Assembly: GCA_951640165.1 (NCBI GenBank)
Contig: OX621242.1
Location: 14,935,501 to 14,999,500, forward strand
Direction of reading: 5' to 3'
Source of the DNA: Pseudoips prasinana
Taxonomy: Eukaryota; Arthropoda; Insecta; Lepidoptera; Nolidae
DNA length: 64,000 nucleotides
In this document: positions 19,906 to 32,129 of the stretch, one piece after another
Layout: each line of letters starts with the position of its first letter
How positions within the stretch are numbered: position 1 is the stretch's first letter
Notes under the pieces: model-generated
The model's input: the letters and a program-made list of their open reading frames with translations, nothing else
What the model was told of the DNA's origin: nothing
Databases searched by the model: none
Program-made: the position numbers and the translations under genes

Positions 19906-21300
19906 AAAAACACCTGTTGATTTTACACTTTTTCAAGACTTTTTTTAAACTTTCTCTACGTACAAACCTTCCTTGGACTTCCACGAATCATTCAAGACCA
20001 AAATTAGCCAAATCGGTAAAGGCGTTGTTGAGTTATAACATTACAACGAAAAGTGGCATTGATTTTTATATTTATAGATTACGAAAACCAGCATTGTATT
20101 TAATATAAATAACAGATGCAACTCAAACTCCGCGCCAAAATGGAAAACAGTTGTGCCAATCTAACAACAACAAAAAAACCAAATTTTTTATTTGGATCCA
20201 TAAACAAATCATCCATTCCCTATATGTTTTTGACTGTTTATGGAAGGTCTGTATTAAAACTCAACAATTTGTAAAGGAATCTAAAAGTCGAAAATGTTTT
20301 TGCCATATTTTATAAAAAATGAGTCTTATTAGGGCAGGTGGTCTGGTTAATTAAATTTAACATAACTTACAGCCTGAGGCTCTGACAACAATGTTAAAAG
20401 ACTTCAAACTCTTGTAAAGTAGGTTGTAACTTTAGGGGTTTCTAGTAATTTGTTTACGAAGTTTCATTGGTACTTACACCAACTTATTGAGGGTTACAAG
20501 TTAAAGATTAATCTACATAATGCACAAGAAAATGCGAGCTATCTATGAATACAATTAAAAATACATATTTTTATTATAAATCTTTACACTTGAAAACAAC
20601 AATTCCCAATTAGGTGTGGGTTTGAGAGCCCGTAGATGGCAATACGGAGATTTTTACGAGCATCTCAAATTGATGAACCATAGATCTACAATGTCTACAA
20701 ACCTGGTGACAGTTCAAATTACACGTGGGAAATAATTACCGCACACTTTTTGCCAGACTGCGGAGCTTATAACTCGATAAATATGATTTTATAATCAATC
20801 CTGTTGTAATATTTACTCTTAAATTAAAATTGTAGATAAACATCCATTGTGGGTATGTTAATAAGCGGATGTCGGAAAATAATTAATTTGATTTGGTAAT
20901 AATCATTATACGTACTCAACGCGTGTTTACTTTTTCAGTGTTGTCATTGTTGCGAATCGAACCTTTTTTGGAACACTTCATATTCAAAATTCTTGTGCTA
21001 TTGTAAATTTTATATGTCATTGTCAGTTCACAGTTTTGCCTATTACAAAAAAAGTAATATAATAAACCATAGTTTCTCCCTTTACCAGGGTATTATTGTT
21101 CTAAGTTTAATTTCTTTTCGAAATTGAACAGTCATATAAAAATAATCTAGGGTTGTTTAATTTAAGGCTAAATTCAGAATGTGAATAATAATAGCAAGTT
21201 ATGATATACAGTAGGTACTTTAAAAGGTTTTCGTAAAAAGTTCCGTTAGTTTCTTACATAATTATTGTGTTTAACAATCTGTATCTATTTAGTAAAATTA
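19906..21300. other. no supportable gene
   Basis: AT-rich sequence with frames of at most 63 codons. Nothing recognised on either strand. Confidence 0.45.
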
Positions 21301-21487
21301 TCCTACTAATATTCTAAATACGAAAATTTGTGGGTATGGATATATGGATGTTCGTTACTCTTACTCGCAAAAGTACCGAATGAATTTTGATGAAACTTTG
21401 TAGTAGATTAAATACCTTATATATCCGAATAATACATAGGCTGTAATGAAAAATGTTTGACTCGATAAAACCGCATGGCACAGCTAG
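21301..21487 (+). mobile_element. short non-autonomous Helitron
   Basis: Starts A|TCCTACTAATATTCTAAAT and ends in a degenerate ACTCGATAAAACCGCATGGC followed by ACAGCTAG at 21487. Interior blocks GGATGTTCGTTACTC and GATGAAACTTTG match the other copies in the window. No transposase. Confidence 0.8.
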
Positions 21488-23487
21488 CGTTTAATGCAAT
21501 AAATGCAAAAAAGTTATTATAAATTTGTAAAGGGTCACCCAAGATTAATTCCTAAGTATCAGTTAGAACCAAGAAGAACATTTCAGTTTTCAAATTACAA
21601 ACAAGCTTTGTATAAGTTACAATGAAAATAATGTTAACTACAGTGCACCTTAAACTTCGTTTGCATTTTGAATTAAAGTAAATTTCTCCATGAGCCTACT
21701 TCTAATAACCAACTTATTTGCAATAGGACTGATTATTTTTCATTGATTCTATTCTGTTGTTGGTTCTTACGTCAAAGCTCTTTAAGTCAGCATTTTTAAC
21801 TATGGAAATTCTCGCAGAAATTGTTACATTAATGAACGGATTTCAAATTTACGATTTTTTTCTATAAATATACGACTGTATTTCGAAACTTAAGAGAAAT
21901 ATCATATATCTGGAAAACTAGAGAATGTGGATTTCGACTATTGGAACGTATTTATTTGAATTCCCGCAAATAACCTTTGATACATCCAAGAGATATAAAA
22001 GATCGAGTTCACAGGATTTTTTTTACTATTTTTTAAAATACTTATAAAAAATAAGAACACAGCTTCGCATAAAAAAAAGAAAATTAACAACATCGATGAA
22101 ATTCAAATAAAAAATGCAGCCCTATTTCAATGAGGGCAAAATCCTTTACGTACCGTACCATTATGTGACTAACAATTTCGCTTTGACCCATTTCGATTTG
22201 TGGTTTGTGGGGCTGTACAGTAGTGGCAAAGTCGTCCTTCGATCTATATAATTGATTAACAATTACTCAGACCAGAGAGCACTGATAACATCAAACACTG
22301 AATAATATCTATTCAATCATTTCAACTAAAGATTATGTTTTTCTTAATCGTAGAACATTTTCTTAATCGAAACATTTTCTTTACGTGAGTAACATTTTAT
22401 TAAGGTAACATAGACTCATGATTATATCTCATATATGTAGGTAGGCAGAGACAATGAACTTCGATTTGTCACGATCCTTGCATACCTCTTTTGCCTCGTT
22501 TCATCTCATTACATTCTTCATGCATGCTCCAGGCGAGTATGTACAAAGCAGGTACAAAGATTATAATGAAGATTTAGGGTACTTCTGACCTGGCCGTTCT
22601 TGAGAAGATCTCCAACATTTTATTTGATGAAGGAAAATTATATTTTCCTTTACTGTGATGTGCCACAATTTAATTTCCTTACTGAATGAACGGAAAAATG
22701 TAAAATAGATCCAACCTTTTAACAATCAAAAGTAAGGAAATGAAAATACTTGGTACTTGACGCGGTAAGTACGAACCTTTCTACCAACTCTAAATATTAA
22801 ACGAACAAAATGGAACGTCTAGGCAATGTTAAATCTAATTTTAAACCCATCATAAAGCTCTTGGAATGGTTGACAATTCCGCGTTTACCGAGTCTTATGT
22901 CGTCATTAATTTTATGTGAACAATAAAACACGGATAAATCGATTTTTGATTGCCTCATTATCGAGCAAAATAAGAGTTCCCTTGAGAGCCTGTGGAAGTA
23001 CTTTCTTACGTTTGATCTGAGCAATTATGTCGTCATAAGCTACTGACCCCATTTATTTTACTATTGTGATCATAAAACACAGGAAAGTAGGGAATCTTCT
23101 CCAGCAAGAGGATTTATTGGTTCTATTTCTTGTAATGAGAAGTCATGTATCATTTCTTGTTCCTATTAGCTTTGTTATAAAGAAAGATATTTACTTTTAT
23201 TGTAGCTTTTATCAACTGATTTACTTACTGAATCTATTTGAATGGACCAGGCGGAATTGTGTCTAAATTATATATATGAAAGTTATTATTCGGTTTGTAA
23301 TTACCATTTATGAATTTTTAACTAGTAAATTAATTAGTTATATTGCTTAGCCAATCTATAATAGATATAAATTAACACATCTATATTAGTAGCAGCCGTA
23401 AGATCTAGGTGATTGCCATCGAAGGTATATCCTCATTCATAATGATAACTCAAATGGGTTGATGTGTTTATTGAATCGTAACAAGCG
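21488..23487. other. no supportable gene
   Basis: Two kilobases of AT-rich sequence without recognisable coding, RNA or repeat content beyond short homopolymers. A minus-strand frame of 75 codons at 22797-23024 shows no motif. Confidence 0.4.
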
Positions 23488-23775
23488 ATTTTTAGGGTTC
23501 CGTACCCAAAGGGTCATACGGGACCCTATTACTAAGATTTTGCTGTCTGTATGTCCGTCTGTCACCAGGCTGTGTCTCATGAACCGTGATAGATAGACAG
23601 TTGAAATTTTCACAGATGACGTATTTCTGTGCCGCAATAACAACAAATACTAAAAAGTAAAATGAAATAAATATTTAAGGGCTCCCATACAACAAACGTG
23701 AATTTTTGCTCGTTTTTATAGATAATGGTACGGAACCCTTCGTGCGCGAGTCCGACTAGCACTTGGCCGGTTTTT
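23488..23775 (-). mobile_element. interspersed GGTTCCGTAC-type element, diverged minus copy
   Basis: Bounded by TTTTTAGGGTTCCGTACCC at the left and GCGAGTCCGACTAGCACTTG then GCCGGTTTTT at the right, the same outer words as the elements at 34662 and 37695 but reversed. The interior (GTCTGTATGTCCGTCTGTCA) is shorter. Confidence 0.7.
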
Positions 23776-24743
23776 ATTCGGTTATCTTTAGATTAGTTTT
23801 GGTAGCGAACAATAAAATTAATCTTACTTAATACGTCAAATGGATTTTTTTGAGATCCTCGATAGTTTTGTCGGCGCCACTTGCACCATGAAGACGGCTC
23901 TTTCTACCGAATAAATCTAAAGACGCCCTCAAGGCTCCATTGAATCTACCGATATGAATCTTATCATATCACACTCCGATTGTATCTTTACAATGATATG
24001 TAGTAAAATAAAGATCTTACAAAAATATTGCTGGCGTTATTTATTTTAACGACGCTCTTAAAACGATGTGATGATTGACTGTCCTATAACATTTTACAAT
24101 TCTATAAAGAATCAACTGTTCGGCTTTTTTATTCTTTCAGCCGGCTCGTCGTAGTAATCCCGCCTATAAAAGTATTGTTCACGATACTTTACTTTTTATA
24201 CCCAACAACTACTTTCTTTGATATCGTATTTTACGTTCAAGAGAAGAGCAAAGGCCATTTGGGTCACAATGCTTTTTCAGCAGTTTATGTCCAAGGTAAT
24301 GGGAATCTACACCATAGTGTTGCCGACCATATACAGAGTTGCATAGAATCGTTTTAACAGAAATATTCAAATTCAGACAAGTAACAGAACTGAAATCCAA
24401 TTACAAAAAGGTACAAAAAAATTTTAATAGAACAGTCAAAACGTTAAAACAGACGTTACTTTGCAATTGAAGGCCATGTATATTCTAATACTGAGAGGAG
24501 AGTTATGTTTTTGACAACTTCCGTATGTTTATTTTGTTTCTTTAATTTAATAATAGCATTATGAAAACTGACACATGTTTTTACTCTTACACTATGCATT
24601 GACATTATTTTTACAATCCCATTATACTTATTTGACATAATTTTGTTACTTTTGTCATTATTTTACTGTTTACTGTTGTATTTAATTAATTGTTATTTTA
24701 CTGCAATACAATGCGTGTTTATAATGTATCTACTGATTCTTGA
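23776..24743. other. no supportable gene
   Basis: Overlapping short frames on both strands without motif. Nothing recognised. Confidence 0.4.
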
Positions 24744-24985
24744 CGATCACCGTAGCCTAGTTGGTAGTGCTCCTGCCTACGAAGCTGGTGGTCCTGGGTT
24801 CGAATCCCGGTAAGTGCAAATATTTGTGTAATGAGCACGAATATTTGTTTCTGAGTCATGGATGTTTTCTAAGTATATACGTATTTATCTATCTATATAA
24901 GTATGTATATCGTCGCCTGGTACCCATAGTACAAGCTTTGCTTAGTTTGGGGCTAGCATGATCTGTGTGACATTGTCCCTAGATA
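24744..24985 (+). repeat. tRNA-derived SINE, family A
   Basis: tRNA-like head CGATCACCGTAGCCTAGTTG, B-box GGTTCGAATCC, tail GATCTGTGTGACATTGTCCC, then an A tract at 25000-25027 directly joined to the next SINE. Confidence 0.9.
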
Positions 24986-25027
24986 GATATTATATTATCA
25001 AAAAAAAAAAAAAAAAAAAAAAAAAAA

Positions 25028-25410
25028 TCGACTGCCTCGTTGGTCTAGCGGTAGCGTGTTCAACCGCAGATAATGAGGTCCTGGGTTCAAATCCCGGGTC
25101 GGGCCAAAAAGTGATTTTGGGATTTTTCCGTAAAAAGAAATTTCTCAGTATCAGCCCGAAGTCTGGAAGTTGGTGGTATTACACCCCCGTGCCTCGGAGA
25201 GCACGTAAAGCCGTCGGTCCTGTACCTGAACTCTTTCCGGTCGTGTCGCTAGGCGTCCCATCGGATCATGAGAGTCATGGAATAGAAAGTGCCCCTGTGT
25301 TTGCGCACACACTTGTGCACTATAATATGTCCTGCGCAATTGGCTAGTCTCTATTAAGACTGGCCGCCGTGGCCGAAATTCGGTCGGGAGAACATCATCA
25401 TCATCATATT
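25028..25410 (+). repeat. tRNA-derived SINE, family B
   Basis: Starts TCGACTGCCTCGTTGGTCTA with B-box GGTTCAAATCC and ends in (ATC)n at 25393-25408. The body includes CCCGAAGTCTGGAAGTTGGT and a GC-rich CGCCGTGGCC stretch. A diverged minus copy is at 48317-48517. Confidence 0.85.
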
Positions 25411-25579
25411 ATCAAATACTAATTATTTTCTACTACTTGGATACTTTTAAGATGATGTAAAAATAAAAAAAAACTGTTGGCATGCCTTATTTTAAGGTAG
25501 AATATAGAGCACAATACCAATACTATAACAACTTGTACTTTTAACCTGTATTCTGTGAATAAAGATTATTATGATTGAT

Positions 25580-25935
25580 GAGAGACAGAATTCGAAATAC
25601 TGATGTAAGAGAGCGTTGTGGTGTGAAAGAGGATGTAGTCACAAAGATTGAAAAAGGTATGCTGAGATGGTTTGGCCATTTAGAAAGGATGAATGAAAGA
25701 AGATTGACATAAGAAGTATACCTGGCCTGTGTGAATGGTACAACAAGACGGGGAAGATCAAATCGGAGACGTACTCAAGAAAGGTCAGGTCAGAAGTACC
25801 CTAATCCGGCGAGCATATATGAAGAATATAATGTCAGTAAACGAAGCGAAAGAGGTGTGCAAGGATCGTGACAAATGGAAGTCCGTTGTCTCTGCCTACC
25901 CCTCTGGGAGACAGGCGTGAGTCTATGTGTGTATG
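25580..25935 (+). pseudogene. LINE reverse transcriptase C-terminus
   Basis: Frames read CGVKEDVVTKIEKGMLRWFG, then HLERMNERRLT and, after a break, KGQVRSTLIRRAYMKNIMSV and KDRDKWKSVVSAYPSGRQA to a TGA at 25918-25920. This WFGHLERM...WKS.VSAYPSG arrangement is the usual end of an RTE-like LINE family common in moths. At least one stop (TAA at about 25709) and frame changes break it. A (TATG)n run follows. Confidence 0.7.
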
Positions 25936-27192
25936 TATGTATGATTGATGACTACATACATATATGTATATGTAGGTCATCAAAATCATAACTCTGCCAC
26001 GTTCTCTTAATGCCAAACCTATTTATCGTAAATGAGGCGAATGAGGCAAATGAGACTCGATGCGTCTTAATGTAACGAGTGCCATAGAGTTTATTATTAT
26101 GACACCACGTTAAAATACTATTATCGAATCTTATTAATTGGAAACAAAAGGGTTGCTTAAAGCAATGATAGTAAGTCTACTGCTGTCATGTTACGCCATT
26201 CGCCTATTGGAAAATTTTATTAGAAGGAGTAGATATTTTATAGTTAACACTCTAATAAGCTTAATATATTTCGGATTGTACTGACACAGCGAACATCATG
26301 TTACTCTAAATTGATGACAATTAAGGAATTTGTATTGAATCGTGAGATCTTTACATGGAAAATACTCTATTGGATGGGTGTTTGAGAAAGATTGAGACAC
26401 GCTTATAATACCCATTCAGTCATTCACTCATAATACCAGTTCAGGATTATGGCCTTAAAGGGTTTTATAAAATACGAGCCAAAAGAAATCGTGTTCTCTA
26501 AGCCTATGGGCCCTTGAACACCTTGATTAATAATAAAATTAAATAATACATATAATTTCAGCTTATTTCAACATCAATCGAAGTCACGAGAAATAAATAT
26601 GTTGTATTGTTTCTTTCTTGAATTAAATTGATAAAATCATTGAAGGATTCCAACTTTTTTAAATTTTAGGGCCTAATAAAACTTTTTAGGGCCTAAATCC
26701 ATCTAATTTATCTGAAAATGTTGTAAATCAATCGGTTCTCCGTACAAATTATCTCTCTCGGCCGGTCGCGCCTCAGTGGGACAAGCACTTAAGGAAAGGC
26801 TACTACAAATTATTGTCAGGTACGACTGACTAATGGTAGAGTTCTGGTCCCAGCAGTGGTTTACTTAAATTTTTATCACTGTCATTACGAGTTATATAAG
26901 TGTTTTCTATTTTCCACGATATACTTAGTTTCGTAAATACTGCTGACAGGGATTTTATTCCGAGTTACAAAATCTATAAATGTTAGATACAGTTAGTTAC
27001 AGTTCCAGCCAGTTAACCTTTACAATATATATTTTATCTAGCTACAAGTGCCAACAATATTGACCCCTTACGACTAAAAGAGTTAGAATATTAACATCGA
27101 ATGTTAATTTTCATAAAACAATACTTTTAAATTGAACTAGATCTCTGATGGTTAGGTACCTAATAACTAAGTGATGATAATAATAATAATAA
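25936..27192. other. no supportable gene
   Basis: AT-rich. A GC-richer 26758-26870 segment (CGGCCGGTCGCGCCTCAGTG) may be a worn SINE, but its boundaries are unclear. Confidence 0.35.
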
Positions 27193-27434
27193 TATCCTGG
27201 GACATAATATACACACGGCTATCCGATCCCAAACTAAGCAGAGCTTGTACTATGGAAACCAGATAATGATATTCTACTTTTCTTGTGTAAATACATACTT
27301 ATGAGGTAGATAATTACACCTAGACTCAAGACAAAGACAAACAGACATGTTCATGCACACAAATATTTGTACCGGGTGGGAATCGAACGCACGATCTGTG
27401 GAAAGCAAGCATTTACCAACCACGTCAACAGTGC
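27193..27434 (-). repeat. tRNA-derived SINE, family C
   Basis: On the minus strand: head with GTTGACGTGGTTGGTAAATG, B-box-like GTTCGATTCC, middle ATGAACATGTCTGTTTGTCT, end AGCTCTGCTTAGTTTGGGAT. Next to an (ATA)n run. Other copies: 33098-33352, 38700-38925, 43521-43665, and 3' pieces at 34250, 44563 and 52615. Confidence 0.85.
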
Positions 27435-28989
27435 ACACAATATTCACGCCAAACTTTCACTTGCAACTTGTCTCAAAGAAATTTATAAAAATACCATTAT
27501 ACTAACTTTATGAAAAATACTGATGCGTGAAAGATTTCACTCAAAGTGAGATGATGAAATAAGTTTTCTAATATGTCTTAGTAACGGCAGTTGTAGTCCT
27601 ATAAGTCGCGCTGATGTTACTCGCAACTCATTGTTATAATCATACGAACAATAGCGCATTAATATTAAGAAAACATTTAATATCTACAAGTTACGATTGG
27701 TGACTTGAGATGTCTCCAAGGATATACAGTGTAAATGTTGATGGCTTTTACTTAAAATTAAATTACAAAAAAAATATGAATTAAAACTCTGTCGATAAAC
27801 TTTCGAACAATCCATGGTATGAGCATGATCTAATAAGTTTCACGAAGAGCATTTTTAATATACAATACAAAAAATGCGTGTTGGTACGTATAGGCAGTGT
27901 AAACGTATTATCTGAGTTGTTCAGGTAATTTTCAGTTCAAGCTTTACAATTGAAATTGGAATGCCTTGCCAATTATTATATATAAGTACACTTTTTCTAT
28001 TTATTTGTTGCACACCTATTACTACATGGAATAAGTACAGCTCCTACTTATCCACAGGTTGTCTGGAAGAAATCGATTGCTTATATGTTCGAGACAGCAC
28101 AATAATGAGTATTCTCTATTCTATTAATGATATGATAATTTATATGATAAGCGGAATATTTCTAATAATGCATTGAAAAATTAAATACTTATATTTTAAA
28201 TTAGATATTTTTGATAATTACCTTATATACTTATGTGACCTTCAAGAAATCTGGTGGAGAGAAATAAAAGCTAACTAAGCGTTCTTCGAATCGGTGCGGT
28301 TCCTAGAAATGCATAGGAAATCCATAAAAATGTCGTAAAGAAAATACATAAAACAAACGAAGCGTGCCTAGTAAATGTGACTCCCAAGATAGGAAGGACA
28401 GCGATATGATAGTTACTTACCTATATTTTCGCTAGGAAACTTAGGCCAAAAAAATTACCAATAGTAACTAGTAGATAGCTTCGTGATCTGCCCGTAATCC
28501 GTGTATCTGCAGTTATGGGGTTGTATATCACCTCAGAGAATACATTTGTATCACCGTGGTTTCGACTCTACCTACCGGATGCAAGACACCTACGCTGTAA
28601 CTTTAAATGGTCGTATGTGTCTTACTAGGTTACAATACATTATCAATACCTACATAATCATATATCGAAACGGATTTCATTACGTGTTTGTATAGGTCTC
28701 ATTAAGGACCCTGTTACGGCCTTTTTATTTATTTTTATGCTGACCATTCGACAAACACACATGATACTGTAAGCAGTTGCCGTAACCATAACGCTTGCAA
28801 CACGCATGGCAACCGAAACCCACGCCCATCCCTTCACTAACTCCTAAGAGCTCTTGAATTTGTTGTGTACTGTAAGGAGAGAATCGAGTGGAGAATTCTT
28901 CAGTCGAGCTGCTAAAAAAGCGAAATAACTCATTGCTCTACCCCAAGTAAATGTCGCTAGCGTTAAGTACTACCCAGGACTCACCTGTA
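27435..28989. other. no supportable gene; LINE-tail-like words
   Basis: Only short frames. About 28057-28100 (GGTTGTCTGGAAGAAATCGA) resembles the LINE 3' tail at 29480. Otherwise nothing recognised. Confidence 0.35.
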
Positions 28990-29063
28990 TGGTTACTAGA
29001 GCTTAAACCTTCGCTTAGCCCGTTTGTATAAAGCGTTACAATTATAACTGAAGAATTGCTAAA

Positions 29064-29279
29064 GTGAACTGGCATTGGGCGGGGCACATTGCTCGTAGAA
29101 CCGACGGCCACCGACTTAGAAAGGTTCTCGAGTGGCGACTACGAACAGAAAGACGCAGCGTGGGCAGGTCCCCTATAAGATGGACCAACGATTTTTCAAG
29201 GGTCGCGGGAAGCAGCTGCATGGGGACACCACAAGACCGGCTACTGTGGACTTGGACTTGGGGGGAAGCCTTTATCTAG
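29064..29279 (+). pseudogene. RTE-type LINE ORF C-terminus
   Basis: Reads NWHWAGHIARRTDGHRLRKV, then LEWRLRTERRSVGRSPIRW and WTNDFSRVAGSS, ending at TAG 29277-29279. The WAGH(I/L)AR...GRP..RW.DD..KVAG pattern is the conserved end of RTE-type LINE ORFs. The piece is intact but isolated, so it is a 5'-truncated insertion. The tail CAGTGGACGTCTTTCGGCTG and (ATGA)n follows at 29279-29320. Confidence 0.72.
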
Positions 29280-29448
29280 CAGTGGACGTCTTTCGGCTGA
29301 TATGAATGAATGAAATGAATCATTATAAAATCTGAATATTATACATTTTTATTTATTTATTTACATTACATTACATACCTACATTAGAACCCTACATTAT
29401 GTAGTGTTCTAATGTACGATGGTACGAAATGACGATGGTACACTACCA

Positions 29449-29640
29449 GCTGCCTGTCATTTCCAATGTTTACCAGTCCATACTTCGGTTGTCTGGAAGA
29501 AATCTCTATTATGCGATAAGACCGCCAAGTGTACATTATTTTAAATATTAAGATTTTTCCTATAAACTTTTTTATATGGTGTGCAATAAAGTGTATCTGT
29601 CTATCTATCTATTTATTATTTGCTGAAGATGAAATAATAT
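29449..29640 (+). repeat. LINE 3' tail
   Basis: Contains GGTTGTCTGGAAGAAATCTC, GCGATAAGACCGCC and GTGCAATAAAGTGTATCTGT before a (TATC)n run, as at the 3' ends of lepidopteran LINEs. Confidence 0.55.
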
Positions 29641-31307
29641 CCAGTGTCTATAATTAATATCAAAGATTTTTTTAAAAAAAAGCAACCAAAAACCATATAC
29701 TTTTTATACTTGCCTCTGGTGTTTTCGTTCTTGTTCCCGGCAAGACAATACTATAATTTCCATAATAATCTGAATGTTTGTTGTAAATTTATGTTAAATT
29801 GTTATGAATTGATTGGTAGATTATTTTTAAATTATTTATTTTATATTGCAATTTTAGTTTTAATGCTAAGAATTAATTAATTTAGATTTTTAATATTTAT
29901 TCTGACGTGCAGTTTGTTAATTGATTATTCTTTGTTATTTATTACATATTCATATTTTAAAGTCATGTCAACTGTGCACGTTTAAATGAAATATATAAGA
30001 AATTTTAAAATTAGATGTAACCAGTTTATGTCACTTAATATGTCATAACTATGTATCTCATTCAAGCGAGCTGTAAAGTTCTTATGAGAAATAAAGTTCT
30101 TTAAACCTATATCCATTATTTTCACCAAGCCACGCAGATTAATTCATGTATCATAAGACAGTAAGAGACCATCACAAAGCTGTAGTCAAGTACTTTAATG
30201 AGTCGAATAAAATATGGTCGCTAAAATAGGTCGAGTTCACGTCCCTTAGGGATAGCGTAATATTTTATCTGCTCAGGTAGGAATAAAGTATAAATTTGAT
30301 CTGAGTTTAGGTGTAATTTCGTTCTGAACCGGAAGATAATTTATTATTTAATCAAGCTTAACAAAAAATATAAGCTTTAATCGTAATAAAATACTTGATA
30401 TATTTGAGTGACACGGGAAAGGGATTATAATATTTTATGAAAATTCTCCGTTGTTCTTTTTTGCCAAATTAAGAGAGAGAGGTAAGACTTGAATTCGATT
30501 GTTTTACTTTCAAAATGGAAATCTCTACTTTCTGTATCAGTAGTAGATCATGGTTGAGGCTGCCACGTGTCACTAAACACCCTACTTATCTTGTTCCACG
30601 TGTGTGAATGGATATGTTAAATATTTACCGAGGAAAAAATCGCGTGTTTACCTACTTATAATGATATAACTATATCAGTTATAGGCGAGCGTGGGGTAGA
30701 AACAAAAATTTGTATGAAGCACAAATCGTTTTTTATTTGTTTCCCGTACAAATTTTGCGACATTTCGCACGGTCGGTCTTTGCCAACCGAGAGCAGGACT
30801 GCGAACGTGCCTAGTACACTATCACGCTCCTTTAACCTTAGATTGCATTCGTTTCGATGAAGCGCCCCCTCCGATGTACTCGAGTACTAACGTAGAGCGA
30901 CGGTTGCACAAAACGTCCCTTAACAACCGATACTATCACACATCCCTACGTCAGTAACTACCCTCTGGCGGGGGTTACTTAGTTTGTACTCTTATTTGGT
31001 AGACGGCTTGAGCATCGGTTTGACGAGTCAAGTAAAAAAAAGGTCACCCACCAGGGCCCTATTGGCACTGATCACGAATTTGTCCATGGAGTTTGATGTA
31101 CCGAGAAATCAAAATACCTTAACCACTTTTACTCCGTTACGTCATGTGTTTCTGAAGGGAGCATATAAAAATCACTTGATTTGTCGTGCTCTATGTATTG
31201 ATCTCTATGTAATCTGTATTTCCGATCAAACAAAAGCAACTCAAAAGCATTCCATTTACAAAGTATAATATCATGCCACTCAACATAGTTTTTCTGATTT
31301 ATTTCAG
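29641..31307. other. no assigned gene; possible upstream region of the 31.3-kb gene
   Basis: 30750-31010 is richer in GC and CpG than its surroundings. It could hold a promoter or 5' UTR exon for the gene starting at 31308, which must have an upstream exon if its acceptor is used. Two CACGTG boxes lie at 30564-30569 and 30597-30602. No donor could be assigned with confidence. Confidence 0.3.
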
Positions 31308-31331
31308 ATGAAGCAGCGGTGAGTTGTGACG

Positions 31332-31577
31332 ATGAGCCGAAATTCGAGCGTGGCCGAGTCCAATGGCGAACTCCGAATACTTTTGGTGGTGACCGTAATC
31401 ATCGGTCTACTCCTCATGTTCTCTCTGCTCATGTGCTACGCTTGTGTGCTCAAGCGACTCTGCTGCGGGACGCCGAGGGAACGAGCCAAGAACATCGCGC
31501 TGGCTCGAAGGACAGAGAGCTATCCCATGGGTGACGTCACGTTACTCTCGCAACCGACGGAAAGCGAACGGGTGTAA
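31332..31577 (+). CDS. 81-residue single-pass membrane protein, unknown function
   Basis: Complete frame of 81 residues. The N-terminus is short and polar with an N-glycosylation sequon (NSS at 5-7) and no cleavable signal peptide. A hydrophobic span (about 14-40, LRILLVVTVIIGLLLMFSLL) follows. Next come basic KR, a CC pair at 44-45 suited to palmitoylation, and an Arg/Lys-rich tail ending in SERV. Charge distribution suggests outside N-terminus and cytoplasmic C-terminus. GC content and codon use rise sharply relative to flanks. Position after a good acceptor and before AATAAA supports a real host gene, with the CDS in one exon after a noncoding exon. GTG upstream of the ATG was not chosen. 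I do not recognise the family; insect-specific small membrane proteins of this type exist. Confidence 0.65.
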   Translation: MSRNSSVAESNGELRILLVVTVIIGLLLMFSLLMCYACVLKRLCCGTPRERAKNIALARRTESYPMGDVTLLSQPTESERV

Positions 31578-31650
31578 TGAAACCATTTGACTGTTAATTT
31601 ATAGTAACTGTACCTAGATATATATAATTTAAGGAAATGTATGTGTGTTG

Positions 31651-31656
31651 AATAAA
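31651..31656 (+). promoter_or_regulatory. polyadenylation signal AATAAA
   Basis: Lies 74 bases after the stop codon of the 81-residue protein. A second AATAAA at 31692 is a possible alternative. Confidence 0.55.
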
Positions 31657-31734
31657 TTTTATCTAAATACAGTAGCTTATGCGAGTTGGTGAATAAACTA
31701 TACCTTAATAAATACCTTTGCCACAACTAATGGA

Positions 31735-31830
31735 CGCATCCTACTTCCTACTAATGTTATAAATGTTAAAGTTTGTATTGTACGGATGTTTGTTACTCAA
31801 TCATGCAAAAATGGCTGTATACCTATGCTT
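31735..31830 (+). mobile_element. Helitron 5' fragment
   Basis: TCCTACTAATGTTATAAATG with GGATGTTTGTTACTCAATCA matches the 5' part of the short Helitrons. The 3' end is missing or diverged. Confidence 0.55.
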
Positions 31831-32129
31831 GTATAAAATTGTATATACAAACATAGCAATACTTTCAAAATTGCAGTTTTTGTTATGTATAGGTAGTTCA
31901 TGAATCGCACAACAAATGAGGCGAAACATATTTTTGGATTGTTTTAACAACAATTTTATTTACTTACAATAAAACATGAAATACACGACTGAGACAACTG
32001 CACGCTGAGTTTAGGTTACCTGCAGCGTATTACCTGCAGCGTGTTTAGTTACCTTATATATATTATTTCCCCATTTGAGCTGTTCATAATGCGAAAAGAT
32101 GTTCTGCCCTACCACACTAAAATGATGCT

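Larger units (their letters stand above)
31308..31660 (+). other. terminal exon of the small membrane-protein gene
   Basis: Acceptor TTTCTGATTTATTTCAG ends at 31307. The exon opens with a tiny upstream frame (ATG AAG CAG CGG TGA at 31308-31322) before the main ATG, holds the whole CDS, and has AATAAA at 31651-31656. Exact 3' cleavage and the upstream exon are unknown. Confidence 0.55.

Noticed and set aside
24744..25100. tRNA-like sequences with B-boxes that could be tRNA genes
   Set aside because: No full cloverleaf or acceptor stem pairing, and each is followed by a SINE body with A tract or microsatellite, and they recur in several copies.
31319..31534. Alternative plus-strand frame overlapping the small membrane-protein CDS
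   Set aside because: The +1 frame product lacks the coherent TM design. The frame from 31332 has better start context, the hydrophobic span and a stop followed by AATAAA.
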